Source of the DNA: CAWINX01 sp963702055
GTDB lineage: Bacteria; Actinomycetota; Thermoleophilia; Solirubrobacterales; 70-9
Assembly: GCA_963702055.1 (NCBI GenBank)
Contig: OY969702.1
Coordinates: forward strand, 2,294,001-2,358,000
Reading direction: 5' to 3'
DNA: 64,000 nucleotides
Made by a program: the position numbers and the translations under genes. Numbering within the stretch: position 1 is the stretch's first letter; every line of letters begins with the position of its first letter. Positions 9,294 to 19,700 of the stretch are shown piece after piece. The notes beneath the pieces are model-generated. The model had not been told where the DNA came from. It did no database searches and was given only the letters and a program-made list of their open reading frames with translations.

Positions 9294-9542
9294 ATGCAGC
9301 AAGGGTTTGCCAGGGAACTCAGCACCGGCCATCGCGCGCCGAGTGCTCGCCCCACTGCTGCCGCGACTTCCAAATCGGCGGTCGTCTCCGCTCCCTGGCA
9401 GACGGCGCCAAAGGAGCAGCGGACCGGGCGGCCCCATGAGGCCGTGGCGGTTCCCTACCCCCGGCATCAGGCCGCTCGCCGCTGCCTCCCCTCCACGACT
9501 TCGTCTTTCGTCGTTCCCCTCACAGGGACGGCCGCCGCATGA
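9294..9542 (+). CDS. Upstream ORF translationally coupled to the giant secreted protein
   Basis: ATG 9294 has the best Shine-Dalgarno of the region (AAGGAG, 8 nt spacing) and opens an 82-residue frame whose TGA (9540-9542) overlaps the ATG of the 2,393-residue gene (9539-9541). The predicted peptide is rich in Ala, Pro, Arg and Ser with no recognised domain. It may be a leader peptide whose translation delivers ribosomes to the giant gene, or a real small protein, or a chance frame in a structured leader. Internal inverted repeats (TCCGCTCC with GGAGCAGCGGA; GCGGCC with GGCCGT) suggest that RNA structure continues through it. Confidence 0.4.
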   Translation: MQQGFARELSTGHRAPSARPTAAATSKSAVVSAPWQTAPKEQRTGRPHEAVAVPYPRHQAARRCLPSTTSSFVVPLTGTAAA

Positions 9543-12500
9543 CCCACCACCGACAGAAAGGCACCAGCAACGTGAGACGCCACGCGAAGGCATCTTCCGC
9601 GTCGACCGCGCACCGGGGCAGCCGCCTCGGCGGCGCCGTCCGTGGAGCCTTCGAGACTCGTGGTGCCTCCCGTGACGGCGACGGGAGCAGTGCGCCCTCG
9701 CACGCCCGCGCCCGCCTCAGCGCCCTCGCCCTCGCGATCGCCGCCCTCGCCCTCCTCGCCCTCGCGCCGGGCGCCTCCGCCTCGGCTCCCTTCCGCGCCT
9801 ACTCAGCCTCCTTCGGCACCTACTCGGGCAACAACCCCAGGTCCCTCGCCGTCGACCAAGCAACCGGCGACGTCTACGTCAGCAACGGCTCCACCGTCGC
9901 TCGCTATGACTCCACCGGCGCCGCCGACAACTTCACCTGCACGGTGGGCGACCCGGGCTGCACCGACGGCGGCACCAACACGCTGGCCGGGCAGAGCTTC
10001 GGCTTCTTCGCCGGTCAGTCCCAGATCGCCGTCGACAACTCCGGCGGGCCCACCGAGGGCAACGTCTACGTCACCTCCTCCTCGGGCGCGATCAAGGTCT
10101 ATGCCCGTAACGGCACCCTGCTCACCACCCTGACCGGCACCGATGACCCCGCCGGCGCCTTCGGCTCCCCTTGCGGCGTCGCCGTCGACGACTCCAGCGG
10201 CGAGTTCTACGTCGTCGACAACTCCGGCAACGTCATGCGCTACACCCCCTCCGGCGCCACCCCGCTTGAGAGCGACTACTCCGGCGCGATCGCTCCCGGG
10301 CTGGTCGGCCCCTGCAACGTCGCCGCGGACTCCGGGCACGTCTACGTCGTCGACTGGGCCGCCGGCTTTGGCTCGGGCCCGCTGGTGCGCTTCCGCGCCG
10401 CCGACTTCGCCACCGGCCCCACGCCGCCCTCGGTGAGCGGGCAGACGATCGTCGCCTCCGGCGCCATCTCGGTCGGCATCGAGCCGCTCAGCGGCAACGT
10501 CTACGCCGACGAGGGCAGCCAGGTCGCCGTCTATCAGTCCGGCGTCACCCCCGGCGACCCCGCCCTCTACAGCTTCGGCTCCTCGGCTGACTTCGGCACC
10601 AACTCGGCCGGCATCGCCGTCGCAAACGGCGGCAACGCCTACGTCTCCGACCTCCACACCGGCGGCAAGCAGGTCGACGTCTACGGGCCCCAGGCGCCCT
10701 CTCCCTTCCGCGCCTACTCAACCTCCTTCGGCACCTACTCGGGCAACAACCCCAGGTCCCTCGCCGTCGACCAAGCAACCGGCGACGTCTACGTCAGCAA
10801 CGGCTCCACCGTCGCTCGCTATGACTCCACCGGCGCCGCCGACAACTTCACCTGCACGGTGGGCGACCCGGGCTGCACCGACGGCGGCACCAACACGCTG
10901 GCCGGGCAGAGCTTCGGCTTCTTCGCCGGTCAGTCCCAGATCGCCGTCGACAACTCCGGCGGGCCCACCGAGGGCAACGTCTACGTCACCTCCTCCTCGG
11001 GCGCGATCAAGGTCTATGCCCGTAACGGCACCCTGCTCACCACCCTGACCGGCACCGATGACCCCGCCGGCGCCTTCGGCTCCCCTTGCGGCGTCGCCGT
11101 CGACGACTCCAGCGGCGAGTTCTACGTCGTCGACAACTCCGGCAACGTCATGCGCTACACCCCCTCCGGCGCCACCCCGCTTGAGAGCGACTACTCCGGC
11201 GCGATCGCTCCCGGGCTGGTCGGCCCCTGCAACGTCGCCGCGGACTCCGGGCACGTCTACGTCGTCGACTGGGCCGCCGGCTTTGGCTCGGGCCCGCTGG
11301 TGCGCTTCCGCGCCGCCGACTTCGCCACCGGCCCCACGCCGCCCTCGGTGAGCGGGCAGACGATCGTCGCCTCCGGCGCCATCTCGGTCGGCATCGAGCC
11401 GCTCAGCGGCAACGTCTACGCCGACGAGGGCAGCCAGGTCGCCGTCTATCAGTCCGGCGTCACCCCCGGCGACCCCGCCCTCTACAGCTTCGGCTCCTCG
11501 GCTGACTTCGGCACCAACTCGGCCGGCATCGCCGTCGCAAACGGCGGCAACGCCTACGTCTCCGACCTCCACACCGGCGGCAAGCAGGTCGACGTCTACA
11601 CCAACGAGAACTACGGCGCCGCCGCCGCCGCCACCACCAACGCCGCCAACCCGGTCAGCCACACCACCGCCACGCTGAACGGCCACCTCGACCCCGGCAT
11701 CGAGTCGATCAGCGACTGCCACTTCGAGTGGGGCACCGACACCTCCTACTCGGGCGGCACGGTCGGCTGCAACGAGGGCAACTCCTTCGCCACCGCCGCC
11801 GACGTCACCGCCGACCTCACCGGCCTGCACCCCGGCACCACCTACCACTTCCGCCTCGTCATCACCGGCTCGGTCAGCGGCGTCGTGCACGGCGCCGATC
11901 AGAGCTTCACCGCCACCGACTTCCCGCGCTTCACCGACGCCGCCACCGCCCTCAACCACACCGTCGCCACCCTCAACGGCCACTTCGACCCCCAGGGCGA
12001 CTCCAACCTCGACGTCACCGAGTGCCACTTCGACTGGGGCACCGACAACAGCTACGGCAAAACCGCCCCCTGCGCGCAGGGCAACTCCTTCAGCTCGCCC
12101 GCCTCGGTCTCCGCCGCGCTCACCGGCCTGCACGCCGGCACCACCTACCACTTCCGCCTGCACCTCACCACGGCGACCGCGGGCGAGTTCACCGGCGCCG
12201 ACACCACCGTCGTCCCCACCGCCTTCCCGGTGGTGACCGACGACGCCAGCGGCATCAGCCACACCACCGCTTCGCTGAACGGCCACTTCGACCCCCAGGG
12301 CGACTCCCAGATCTTCGTCACCAGCTGCCGTTTCGATTGGGGCACCGACACCTCCTACGGCGGCGGCACCGTCCCCTGCATCCAGGGCAACTCCTTCAAC
12401 ACGGCGGCCTCGGTCTCCGCCTTCCTGCCCAACCTGCACCCCGGCACCACCTATCACGTCCGCCTCGAGCTGGGGACCGCCAACGGCGACACCTACCACG

Positions 12501-15500
12501 GCGCCGACAAGACCCTCGTCCCCACCGCCTTCCCGGTATCGACCGACGCGGCGAGCACCGTCCACCACACCGACCTCACCCTCAACGGCCACTTCGACCC
12601 GCAGAACGACCCCAAGCTGGGCGTCAGCGACTGCCGCTTCGACTGGGGCACCGACACCTCCTACGGCAACAGCGCCCCCTGCGCGCAGGGCAACTCCTTC
12701 ACCGCGCCCGCCTCGGTCAGCGCCTTCCTCAACAACCTCAACCCCGGCGCCACCTACCACTTCCGCCTCGACCTGACCACGGTCGGCGCCGGCCAGTTCA
12801 CCGGGCAAGATCAGACCGCCACCCTGCCGCTCTTCCAGACCAATCCGCCCACCCAGGTCGCCGCCTTCGGCCCCGACGGCACCTCCGCCACCAGCTTCAC
12901 CGGCAACAACTTCGACCCGAGCGCCCTCGCCGTCGACCCCGCCAACCACCGCCTCTACGTCGGCGTCAACGGCGCAAACTTCCCCACCACCAATGCCGTC
13001 TACGGCTTCGACGTCTCCACCCCCGGCGGCGGCAACTACCCGCCGCTGGCGGCCTTCGACCCGCTCTCCACGGGTGGCAGCAGCCCCTCCGGTTTCGCGG
13101 TCGCCGGCGGCAACCTCTACCTCGCCTCCACCAACGCGACCAGCACCGGCGGCCTCAAGGCCTTCGACTCCTCCGGCAACCCGCTCAGCGGCAACTTCCC
13201 GATCGACCCCACCGTCAACCCGGGAGGCGCCACCGGCAGCCCCTTCCAGGGACGCGCGGTCACCGTCGCCCCCGACGGCGGCCTCTGGTACTCGAACGGC
13301 TACACCTTCGACCAGCAGGACCACCCGATCCTCCGCTACAGCTCCGCCGGCGCCTTCCAGTCCGCGCTCACGCTTCACCCGTCCTCCCCCGCATTCGGTA
13401 AATCCAACGCCGGCAAGCTCGACTTCGACGCCGACGGCAACCTCTACGTGTCATACCCCAGCTTTGGCGGCGTCTACCGCTTCACCCAGGCCAGCGGCTA
13501 CGCCACCGCCACCGCCTTCGGCCCCGACGCCATCTCCTCCCGGCCCGGAGGCCTCGGCGTCGATCGCACCGCCGGCACCGTCTACGTCGTCAAGGACTTG
13601 GGTGGCGGCAGCGGCACGCGGATCGTCGGCGCCTACTCCGCCCGCACCGGCGCCCACCTCTACGACTTCAACGACGGCGTCTTTCAAGCGTCCCCATACG
13701 ATCTCGCCGCCGACCCCTCGAGCCACTACCTCTACCTCTCCGACCAGACCGACCACAAGGTCCACGTCTTCGCCCCGGGCGCTTCCAGCTTCCCGCCCAC
13801 CTTGACCGAGCAGGACCCGACCGACGTCGCCGGCTCCTCGGTGACCCTGCGCGCCAAGGTCGACCCCGAGACCTTCCAGGTCACCGACTGCCACTTCGAG
13901 GTCGTCCCCGACTCCCAGTTCCAAAGCGACGGCTATAGCAGCGTCAGCGCCGATCAAAAGCACGACTGCGCCCCCGACGCCGCCGGCATCGGCTCGGGCT
14001 CCGGCGACGTCGCCGTGCACGCCGACCTCAGCGGCCTCAACGGCGGCACCACCTACCACAGCCGCATCGTCGCCTCAAACGCCGCCCCCGGCGGCACCGC
14101 CACCGGCACCGACCAGACCTTCACCACCACCGGCCCGACCGTCTCGGGCACCGCCGCCGACCACGTCTCCGACACCGCCGCCACCCTGCGCGCCCAGGTC
14201 AACCCCAACGGCCACGACACCAGCTACCAGTTCCAGTACGTCAGCGACGCCGAGTTCCAAAACAACGGCTTCGCCAACGCCCAGAACGTCCCCGCCAACC
14301 CCGCCGACGTCGGCGACGGCGGCTCCGCGGTCGCGGTCAGCGAGCAGATCGGCGGTCTCGACCCGGCCACCACCTACCACTTCCGCCTCGTCGCGGTCAG
14401 CTCCGCCGGCACCGGCGAGGGCCCCGACACCACCCTCACCACCTACTCCACGCCGCCCAGCTTCGGCTCGGGCTGCCCCAACGACAGCCTCCGCAGCGGC
14501 CCCTCCGCCGCCCTGCCCGACTGCCGCGCCTACGAGCAGGTCTCACCCGTGGACAAGCACGGCTTCAGCGTCTTCGGCCAGATCGGCTTCAACCAGGCCG
14601 CCGCCGACGGGAGCGCCGCCACCTACGGCTCCCACGGCGACCTGCCCACCTCCGGCGGCAACGGCAACACCCCCACCTGGGTCGCCTCGCGCGGCGCCGA
14701 TGGCTGGAGCTCTGACGGCACCCTGCCGCTCTCCAACGACGCGGCCAGCTACCCGAGCGAGGTCGGCCGCGACGACGCTCTCACTACCGCGCTCAGCGTC
14801 GTGCCGACCGCCTACGGCGACAACTCCTCCCAGCTCTACTCCACCGACCTCTCCAGCTTCGACCGCCGGCCGCTCTCGCTCGCGTTGCCCACCGACAGGC
14901 CCAGGGACGTGCAGTTCGCCGAGGACACCGGCCACTTCATCTTCGCGTACGGGCCGGGCCCGCTGACCGGCGACGCCGCCACCCTCGGCTCTAACCAGAC
15001 CAACCTCTACGACTACGACCACGGCACCCTTACTCTTGCCGGCCGCGTGCCGCCCTCCGGCCAGACTTCCTGCGACGACTCGACCAGCGCGCCGGCCTGC
15101 CTCGCCCCCGCCGCCGGCGCCTTCGCCGGCGCCTACGACATCCGCCACGGCGGCGACCTCAGCAGCGGCAATTCCTCGATCGGCTACAAGCAGAACACGA
15201 TCTCCGACGATGGCTCGAAGGTCTTCTTCACCGAGGGCGGCACCGGCCGCCTCTACGAGCGCCTCGACAACACCCAGACGATCCAGCTCAACGCCGATCA
15301 GGGCGGCAACGACCCGGGCGGGCCCAAGCCCGCCGCCTTCGGCGCCGCCACCCCCTCCGGCTCGGAGGTCTTCTTCACCTCCTGCGAGAAGCTGACCGCC
15401 GATTCGACCGCGGTCTCCACCGCCGCCAACACCTGCCTCACCCCCAGCCAGGGGCAGGACCTCTACGCCTATGACACCTCCACCGGCGAGCTCAGCGACC

Positions 15501-16720
15501 TCACGGTCGACTCGGGCGGCTCCGACGCCTACGGCGCCCAGGTGCAGGGCGTGCTCGGCGCCACCCCCGGCGGGGACTACGTCTACTTCGCCGCCAACGG
15601 CGTCCTCGCCGCCGGCGCGGTCCCCGGCGACTGCCGCCCCGGTCCCTCCGGCACCGGGGAAGAGCTGCTCCTCGGCGCCTGCAACCTCTACCTCTGGCAC
15701 GCGGGCGCGGTCAGCTTCGTCTCCCGTCTCGGCGGCAACGATTCGGCCTTGGATACCCAGAGCGATTACCAGAACTGGATGCCCTCCTACACCACTGGCG
15801 GCGAGAACACCGCCCTGCGCACCTCGCGCGTCGCCGCCAACGGCGTCCTGCTCTTCTCCTCGACCCGCGGCCTCACCGGCTATCACAATGCCGGGCCTTG
15901 TGGCGTGAACCTCAACGGCTCAAGCGGCCCTCTCCCCGCTCCCTGCCTGGAGCTCTACCGCTTCGACCCCGCCGGCGAGGGCGGCAACGGGCGCCTCGAC
16001 TGCGTCTCCTGCAACCCCACCGGCGCCCCGCCGACCAGCCGGGCGACGCTGGTCAGCGACCGCTACCTCGGCTTCGTCCCCGGCATTCGCAACGTCCCCC
16101 AGTACCCCTACCTGACCCGCAACCTCTCGCCCGACGGCTCCCGGGTCTTCTTCGAGAGCCCCGACAAACTCGTCGCCGCCGATACCAACGGCAGCCAGGA
16201 CGTCTATGAGTGGGAGGCCGACGGCTCGGGCTCCTGCCACAGCTCGGACCAAAACGGCGGCTGCCTCTACCTGCTCTCCAGCGGCACCAGCGAGCATGGC
16301 TCCTTCCTCGACGACGCCTCGGCCTCGGGCAACGATGTCTTCATCTTCACCGACTCCCAGCTCGTCCCCCAGGACACCGACCACCTCTACGACCTCTACG
16401 ACGTCCGCGTCGACGGCGGCCTCGCCTCCCAGCACGCGACTTCGCCGCCCGCCTGCGCCGGCGCCGACCAGTGCCACGGCGCCCCCACCGCGGCCCCCGT
16501 CAACCAGGGCGCCGGCAGCGCCGCCAACCAGGGCCCCGGCAACCCCACCCCCCACCGCAAGCACCACAAGGCGAAGAAGAGGGTCAAGCGCTGCAGGAAG
16601 GGCTTCGTCAAGCACAACGGCAAGTGCGTCAAGAAGCACAAGGCCAAGCGCCACCACAAGAAGCACAAGAGGGCGAAGCACCACAAGCGAGCCGGCTCCA
16701 ACCGTGGAGGTCAAAAGTGA
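9539..16720 (+). CDS. Giant secreted protein: duplicated NHL propeller, FN3-like repeats, second propeller, PD40 region, polybasic tail
   Basis: The protein has 2,393 residues if ATG 9539 is used; GTG 9572 behind AGAAAGG is an alternative. A long basic N-terminus precedes a signal-like core (LALAIAALALLALAPGASASA, about 60-82). Next come two nearly identical 305-residue NHL-type units, four FN3-like repeats (SHTTATLNGH, TTYHFRL), another NHL propeller (about 1100-1420), two more FN3-like repeats and a PD40 region introduced by CRAYEQVSP, as in the type A proteins. The last 55 residues are Lys/His/Arg-rich with the KRC...GKC loop. It looks like a fusion of NHL propellers, FN3 arrays and a type A module. 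It is coupled to the next gene through a GTGA overlap. Confidence 0.85.
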   Translation: MTHHRQKGTSNVRRHAKASSASTAHRGSRLGGAVRGAFETRGASRDGDGSSAPSHARARLSALALAIAALALLALAPGASASAPFRAYSASFGTYSGNNPRSLAVDQATGDVYVSNGSTVARYDSTGAADNFTCTVGDPGCTDGGTNTLAGQSFGFFAGQSQIAVDNSGGPTEGNVYVTSSSGAIKVYARNGTLLTTLTGTDDPAGAFGSPCGVAVDDSSGEFYVVDNSGNVMRYTPSGATPLESDYSGAIAPGLVGPCNVAADSGHVYVVDWAAGFGSGPLVRFRAADFATGPTPPSVSGQTIVASGAISVGIEPLSGNVYADEGSQVAVYQSGVTPGDPALYSFGSSADFGTNSAGIAVANGGNAYVSDLHTGGKQVDVYGPQAPSPFRAYSTSFGTYSGNNPRSLAVDQATGDVYVSNGSTVARYDSTGAADNFTCTVGDPGCTDGGTNTLAGQSFGFFAGQSQIAVDNSGGPTEGNVYVTSSSGAIKVYARNGTLLTTLTGTDDPAGAFGSPCGVAVDDSSGEFYVVDNSGNVMRYTPSGATPLESDYSGAIAPGLVGPCNVAADSGHVYVVDWAAGFGSGPLVRFRAADFATGPTPPSVSGQTIVASGAISVGIEPLSGNVYADEGSQVAVYQSGVTPGDPALYSFGSSADFGTNSAGIAVANGGNAYVSDLHTGGKQVDVYTNENYGAAAAATTNAANPVSHTTATLNGHLDPGIESISDCHFEWGTDTSYSGGTVGCNEGNSFATAADVTADLTGLHPGTTYHFRLVITGSVSGVVHGADQSFTATDFPRFTDAATALNHTVATLNGHFDPQGDSNLDVTECHFDWGTDNSYGKTAPCAQGNSFSSPASVSAALTGLHAGTTYHFRLHLTTATAGEFTGADTTVVPTAFPVVTDDASGISHTTASLNGHFDPQGDSQIFVTSCRFDWGTDTSYGGGTVPCIQGNSFNTAASVSAFLPNLHPGTTYHVRLELGTANGDTYHGADKTLVPTAFPVSTDAASTVHHTDLTLNGHFDPQNDPKLGVSDCRFDWGTDTSYGNSAPCAQGNSFTAPASVSAFLNNLNPGATYHFRLDLTTVGAGQFTGQDQTATLPLFQTNPPTQVAAFGPDGTSATSFTGNNFDPSALAVDPANHRLYVGVNGANFPTTNAVYGFDVSTPGGGNYPPLAAFDPLSTGGSSPSGFAVAGGNLYLASTNATSTGGLKAFDSSGNPLSGNFPIDPTVNPGGATGSPFQGRAVTVAPDGGLWYSNGYTFDQQDHPILRYSSAGAFQSALTLHPSSPAFGKSNAGKLDFDADGNLYVSYPSFGGVYRFTQASGYATATAFGPDAISSRPGGLGVDRTAGTVYVVKDLGGGSGTRIVGAYSARTGAHLYDFNDGVFQASPYDLAADPSSHYLYLSDQTDHKVHVFAPGASSFPPTLTEQDPTDVAGSSVTLRAKVDPETFQVTDCHFEVVPDSQFQSDGYSSVSADQKHDCAPDAAGIGSGSGDVAVHADLSGLNGGTTYHSRIVASNAAPGGTATGTDQTFTTTGPTVSGTAADHVSDTAATLRAQVNPNGHDTSYQFQYVSDAEFQNNGFANAQNVPANPADVGDGGSAVAVSEQIGGLDPATTYHFRLVAVSSAGTGEGPDTTLTTYSTPPSFGSGCPNDSLRSGPSAALPDCRAYEQVSPVDKHGFSVFGQIGFNQAAADGSAATYGSHGDLPTSGGNGNTPTWVASRGADGWSSDGTLPLSNDAASYPSEVGRDDALTTALSVVPTAYGDNSSQLYSTDLSSFDRRPLSLALPTDRPRDVQFAEDTGHFIFAYGPGPLTGDAATLGSNQTNLYDYDHGTLTLAGRVPPSGQTSCDDSTSAPACLAPAAGAFAGAYDIRHGGDLSSGNSSIGYKQNTISDDGSKVFFTEGGTGRLYERLDNTQTIQLNADQGGNDPGGPKPAAFGAATPSGSEVFFTSCEKLTADSTAVSTAANTCLTPSQGQDLYAYDTSTGELSDLTVDSGGSDAYGAQVQGVLGATPGGDYVYFAANGVLAAGAVPGDCRPGPSGTGEELLLGACNLYLWHAGAVSFVSRLGGNDSALDTQSDYQNWMPSYTTGGENTALRTSRVAANGVLLFSSTRGLTGYHNAGPCGVNLNGSSGPLPAPCLELYRFDPAGEGGNGRLDCVSCNPTGAPPTSRATLVSDRYLGFVPGIRNVPQYPYLTRNLSPDGSRVFFESPDKLVAADTNGSQDVYEWEADGSGSCHSSDQNGGCLYLLSSGTSEHGSFLDDASASGNDVFIFTDSQLVPQDTDHLYDLYDVRVDGGLASQHATSPPACAGADQCHGAPTAAPVNQGAGSAANQGPGNPTPHRKHHKAKKRVKRCRKGFVKHNGKCVKKHKAKRHHKKHKRAKHHKRAGSNRGGQK
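9786..10684 (+). repeat. Tandem duplication, copy 1 (period 915 bp)
   Basis: This 899-bp stretch encodes one NHL-type propeller unit and is followed after 16 bp by a second copy at 10701-11599. Only one base difference was found by eye (G/A, giving SAS versus STS in the protein near the start). Both shadow frames are also identical between copies, supporting near identity at DNA level. Confidence 0.9.
10701..11599 (+). repeat. Tandem duplication, copy 2 (period 915 bp)
   Basis: Second copy of the unit at 9786-10684, in frame (915 = 3 x 305). It ends at the GACGTCTAC that precedes the first FN3-like repeat. The near absence of third-position differences indicates a very recent duplication, ongoing gene conversion, or an assembly artefact. 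Confidence 0.9.
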
Positions 16721-19700
16721 ACGCCCCCAAGGCCCACCGACCGACCTCACCTTCCACAGTGACCAAGGAGACCTCCACAGTGATCCCGCTTCATCGCCGC
16801 ACCCGCCGTCTCGCCTCAGCCCTCGCCCTCGGGCTGATGCTCGGCGCGGTCGGGGCACTGCCCCCCGCCGCCGCCCAGGCCGCCTCGCCCGCCTTCCAGA
16901 TCACCACGATCCCCCAGGCGGGCCACCTGCCTCCGGGCGGCCAGGCCATCTACTCCGTATTGGTCGAGAACGTCGGCTCCGCCCCCACCGACGGCAGCGC
17001 GGTCACGATCACCGACCAGCTCCCCAGCGGCCTCAGCCTCGACTCCGCGGGGTCGCAAACACTCAACCTCTCCGGGGACAGCTTCAACGCCGCCGCCGCC
17101 ACCTGCGCTCCCGGCCCGCCGCCCTCCTGCACCGCCCCCACCGGCACCGCGATCACCAGCATCCTCTATCCGGGCGAGGTCTACGGGATGATCGTCCCGG
17201 TCACCGTCGACGCCGGCCTCGACGGCTCCGACGTCACCAACCACATCACCGTCTCCGGCGGCGGCGCCGCCCCGGCCAGCCTCGACACGACCACCCCGGT
17301 CAGCGCCACCGACGCCCCCTTCGACTTCACCGGCGCCTACACCAGCTTCACCGACGCCGACGCCGGCCCCGCTGCCCAGGCCGGCTCCCACCCCTACCAG
17401 CTCACCGCCTTCTTCCAGTTCAACGACGTGATGCTCGGGGCCGACCGCAGCATCCCCGCCGCCAGCTTCAAGGACCTCGCGGTCAAGCTCCCCCCCGGCG
17501 TCGTCGTCAACCCGCAGGCCACCCCGAAGTGCACCGAGGCCCAGCTCGAGTCCCACTTCAGCGACAACAACGTCAACGACTGCCCCGACGCCTCCGCGGT
17601 CGGCTACCTGCGGCCCCTCGTCCACATCGGCCCATTCCCCTTCCCCGCGGTCAACGGTTCGCTCAACGACATGGAGCCCCCGCCCGGCTCCCCCGCCGAG
17701 ATCGCCTTCCAGATCTCCCCCTTCGGCGCCCCCGTCTACGGCCACATCGAGGGCAGCGTCGACTCCGCCGGGAACTACCAGCTCGGCGGCACGCTCTCGG
17801 ACCTGAGCAACTACGGCGTGCCCAGCGGCGCCGACGTCGAGCTCTGGGGCGACCCGGCCGACCCCGCCCATGACTACAGGCGGGGCAGCTGCGAGGGTGG
17901 GGTCACGGCCCAGGCGGCCGAGACCTGCCCGGTCCCGCACTCCTCCGCCGACGTCCCCTTCCTCAGCATGCCGACCTCCTGCGCGGGCGACCCGTTGCTC
18001 ACCGACTTCTCCGCGAACTCCTGGCAGGACCCGGGCAACTTCGTCAACACCTCGGCCCCGGCGACCGACGCGGCCGGCAACACCTTCACCACCAGCGGCT
18101 GCGCGGCGCTTGACTTCCAGCCCACCCTGCAGGCGCGGCCGACGACCAACGTCGCCGACTCGCCCACCGGGCTCTCGGTCGACCTCGGCGTGCCCCAGAC
18201 CGACAGCGTCGGCCAGCTCGCCACCGCGCACCTGCGCAAGGCCGTGGTGACCCTGCCCCCGGGCCTCGTCGTCAACCCCTCCGGCGCCAACGGCCTCGGC
18301 GCCTGCTCCTCGGCGCAGGTCGGATTGAGCACCCCGGTCGGCCAGGCGGACCCGATCCACTTCAGCGCCGATCCGGCCGGCTGCCCCGACGCGGCGAAGA
18401 TCGGCACGGTGCAGGTCGACACGCCGCTGCTGGACCACCCCCTGCCCGGCGCCGTCTACATCGCCAAGCCCTACGACAACCCCTTCGACTCGCTGCTGGC
18501 GATCTACATCGTCGTCGAGGACCCGAGCACCGGGGTGGTGATCAAGCTCGCCGGGCACGTCGTCCCCGACCCTCAGAGCGGGCAGCTGGTCACCAGCTTC
18601 GACCAGAACCCGCAGCTGCCGTTCAGCCACTTCAAACTGAGCTTCTTCGGCGGCGACCACGCGACGCTTCGCACCCCCGCCACCTGCGGGGCCTACTCGA
18701 CCACCTCGGAGCTGACCCCCTACTCGGCTCCCGACACCGGCGCGCCGACGACGCCCCACGACGACTACTCGATCGACCAGGGCCCGAACGGCGCCTGCGC
18801 GGCCAGCGCGGCCGATCAGCCCAACGCGCCGAGCTTTGACGCCGGCACCGTTTCCCCGGTCGCGGGCCAGTTCTCGCCCTTCGTCCTCAACCTCAGCCGC
18901 GCCGACGGCTCCCAGCAGTTCTCCAAGGTGATCACCAGCCCGCCGCCGGGCCTGGTCGCCAAGCTGGCCGGCACCCCGGCCTGCCCCGACGCCGCGCTCA
19001 GCGCCGCCGCCTCCAAGAGCGGCCAGGACGAGCAGGCCAGCCCCTCCTGCCCGGCCGCCAGCCAGGTCGGCACGGTGCACGTCGCCGCCGGTGCGGGCCC
19101 CTCGCCCTACTGGACCACCGGCACCGCCTACATGGCCGGGCCCTACGGGGGTGAGCCCTTGAGCCTGGCGATCATCACCCCGGCGACCGCCGGTCCCTTC
19201 GACCTCGGCACCGTGGTAACCCGCGTCGCCCTGCACATCGACCCGACCACGGCTCAGATCACCGCCACCTCGGACCCGATCCCCTCGATCCTGCAGGGAA
19301 TCCCGCTCGACGTGCGCTCGGTGCGGGTCGCCCTCGACAAGCCGAACTTCACCCTCAACGGCACCAGCTGCGACGTCAGCGCGGTCACCGGCTCTGAGCT
19401 CTCCACCTTGGGCAACGCCGCTTCGCTGTCGCAACGCTTCCAGCTCTCCGAGTGCGCCAACCTGCCCTTCAAGCCGAAGCTGGGCCTGCGCCTGCGGGGC
19501 GGGCACTTCCGAAACGGCCACCCGGCCCTGACCACGGTGCTCAGCGCAAGGAACGGCGACGCCGACCTCGGCCGCGCCCAGGTGATCCTGCCGCCGAGCA
19601 TGCAGCTGGACCAGTCCCACATCCAGGCGCCCTGCACGCGGCCCCAGTTCGCCGCCGATCAGTGCCCGGCGGCCTCGGTGATCGGCTCGGTGGTGGCAAC

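Noticed and set aside
9339..9480. A second c-di-GMP-like aptamer inside the upstream ORF
   Set aside because: Some hairpins are present, but the GNRA-capped stem and conserved core bases are missing, so the resemblance is too weak.
10718..13378. An 886-codon open frame on the minus strand
   Set aside because: It lies antisense to the giant gene, duplicates with the tandem repeat, and has the Gly/Ala/Val/Asp-biased composition of a GC-rich shadow frame.
16210..16716. A 169-codon N-terminal extension of the second type B protein
   Set aside because: It would overlap the giant gene in another frame, is Arg/Pro-rich without domain, and places the signal peptide far inside; GTG 16717 with GGAGG and the GTGA overlap is better.
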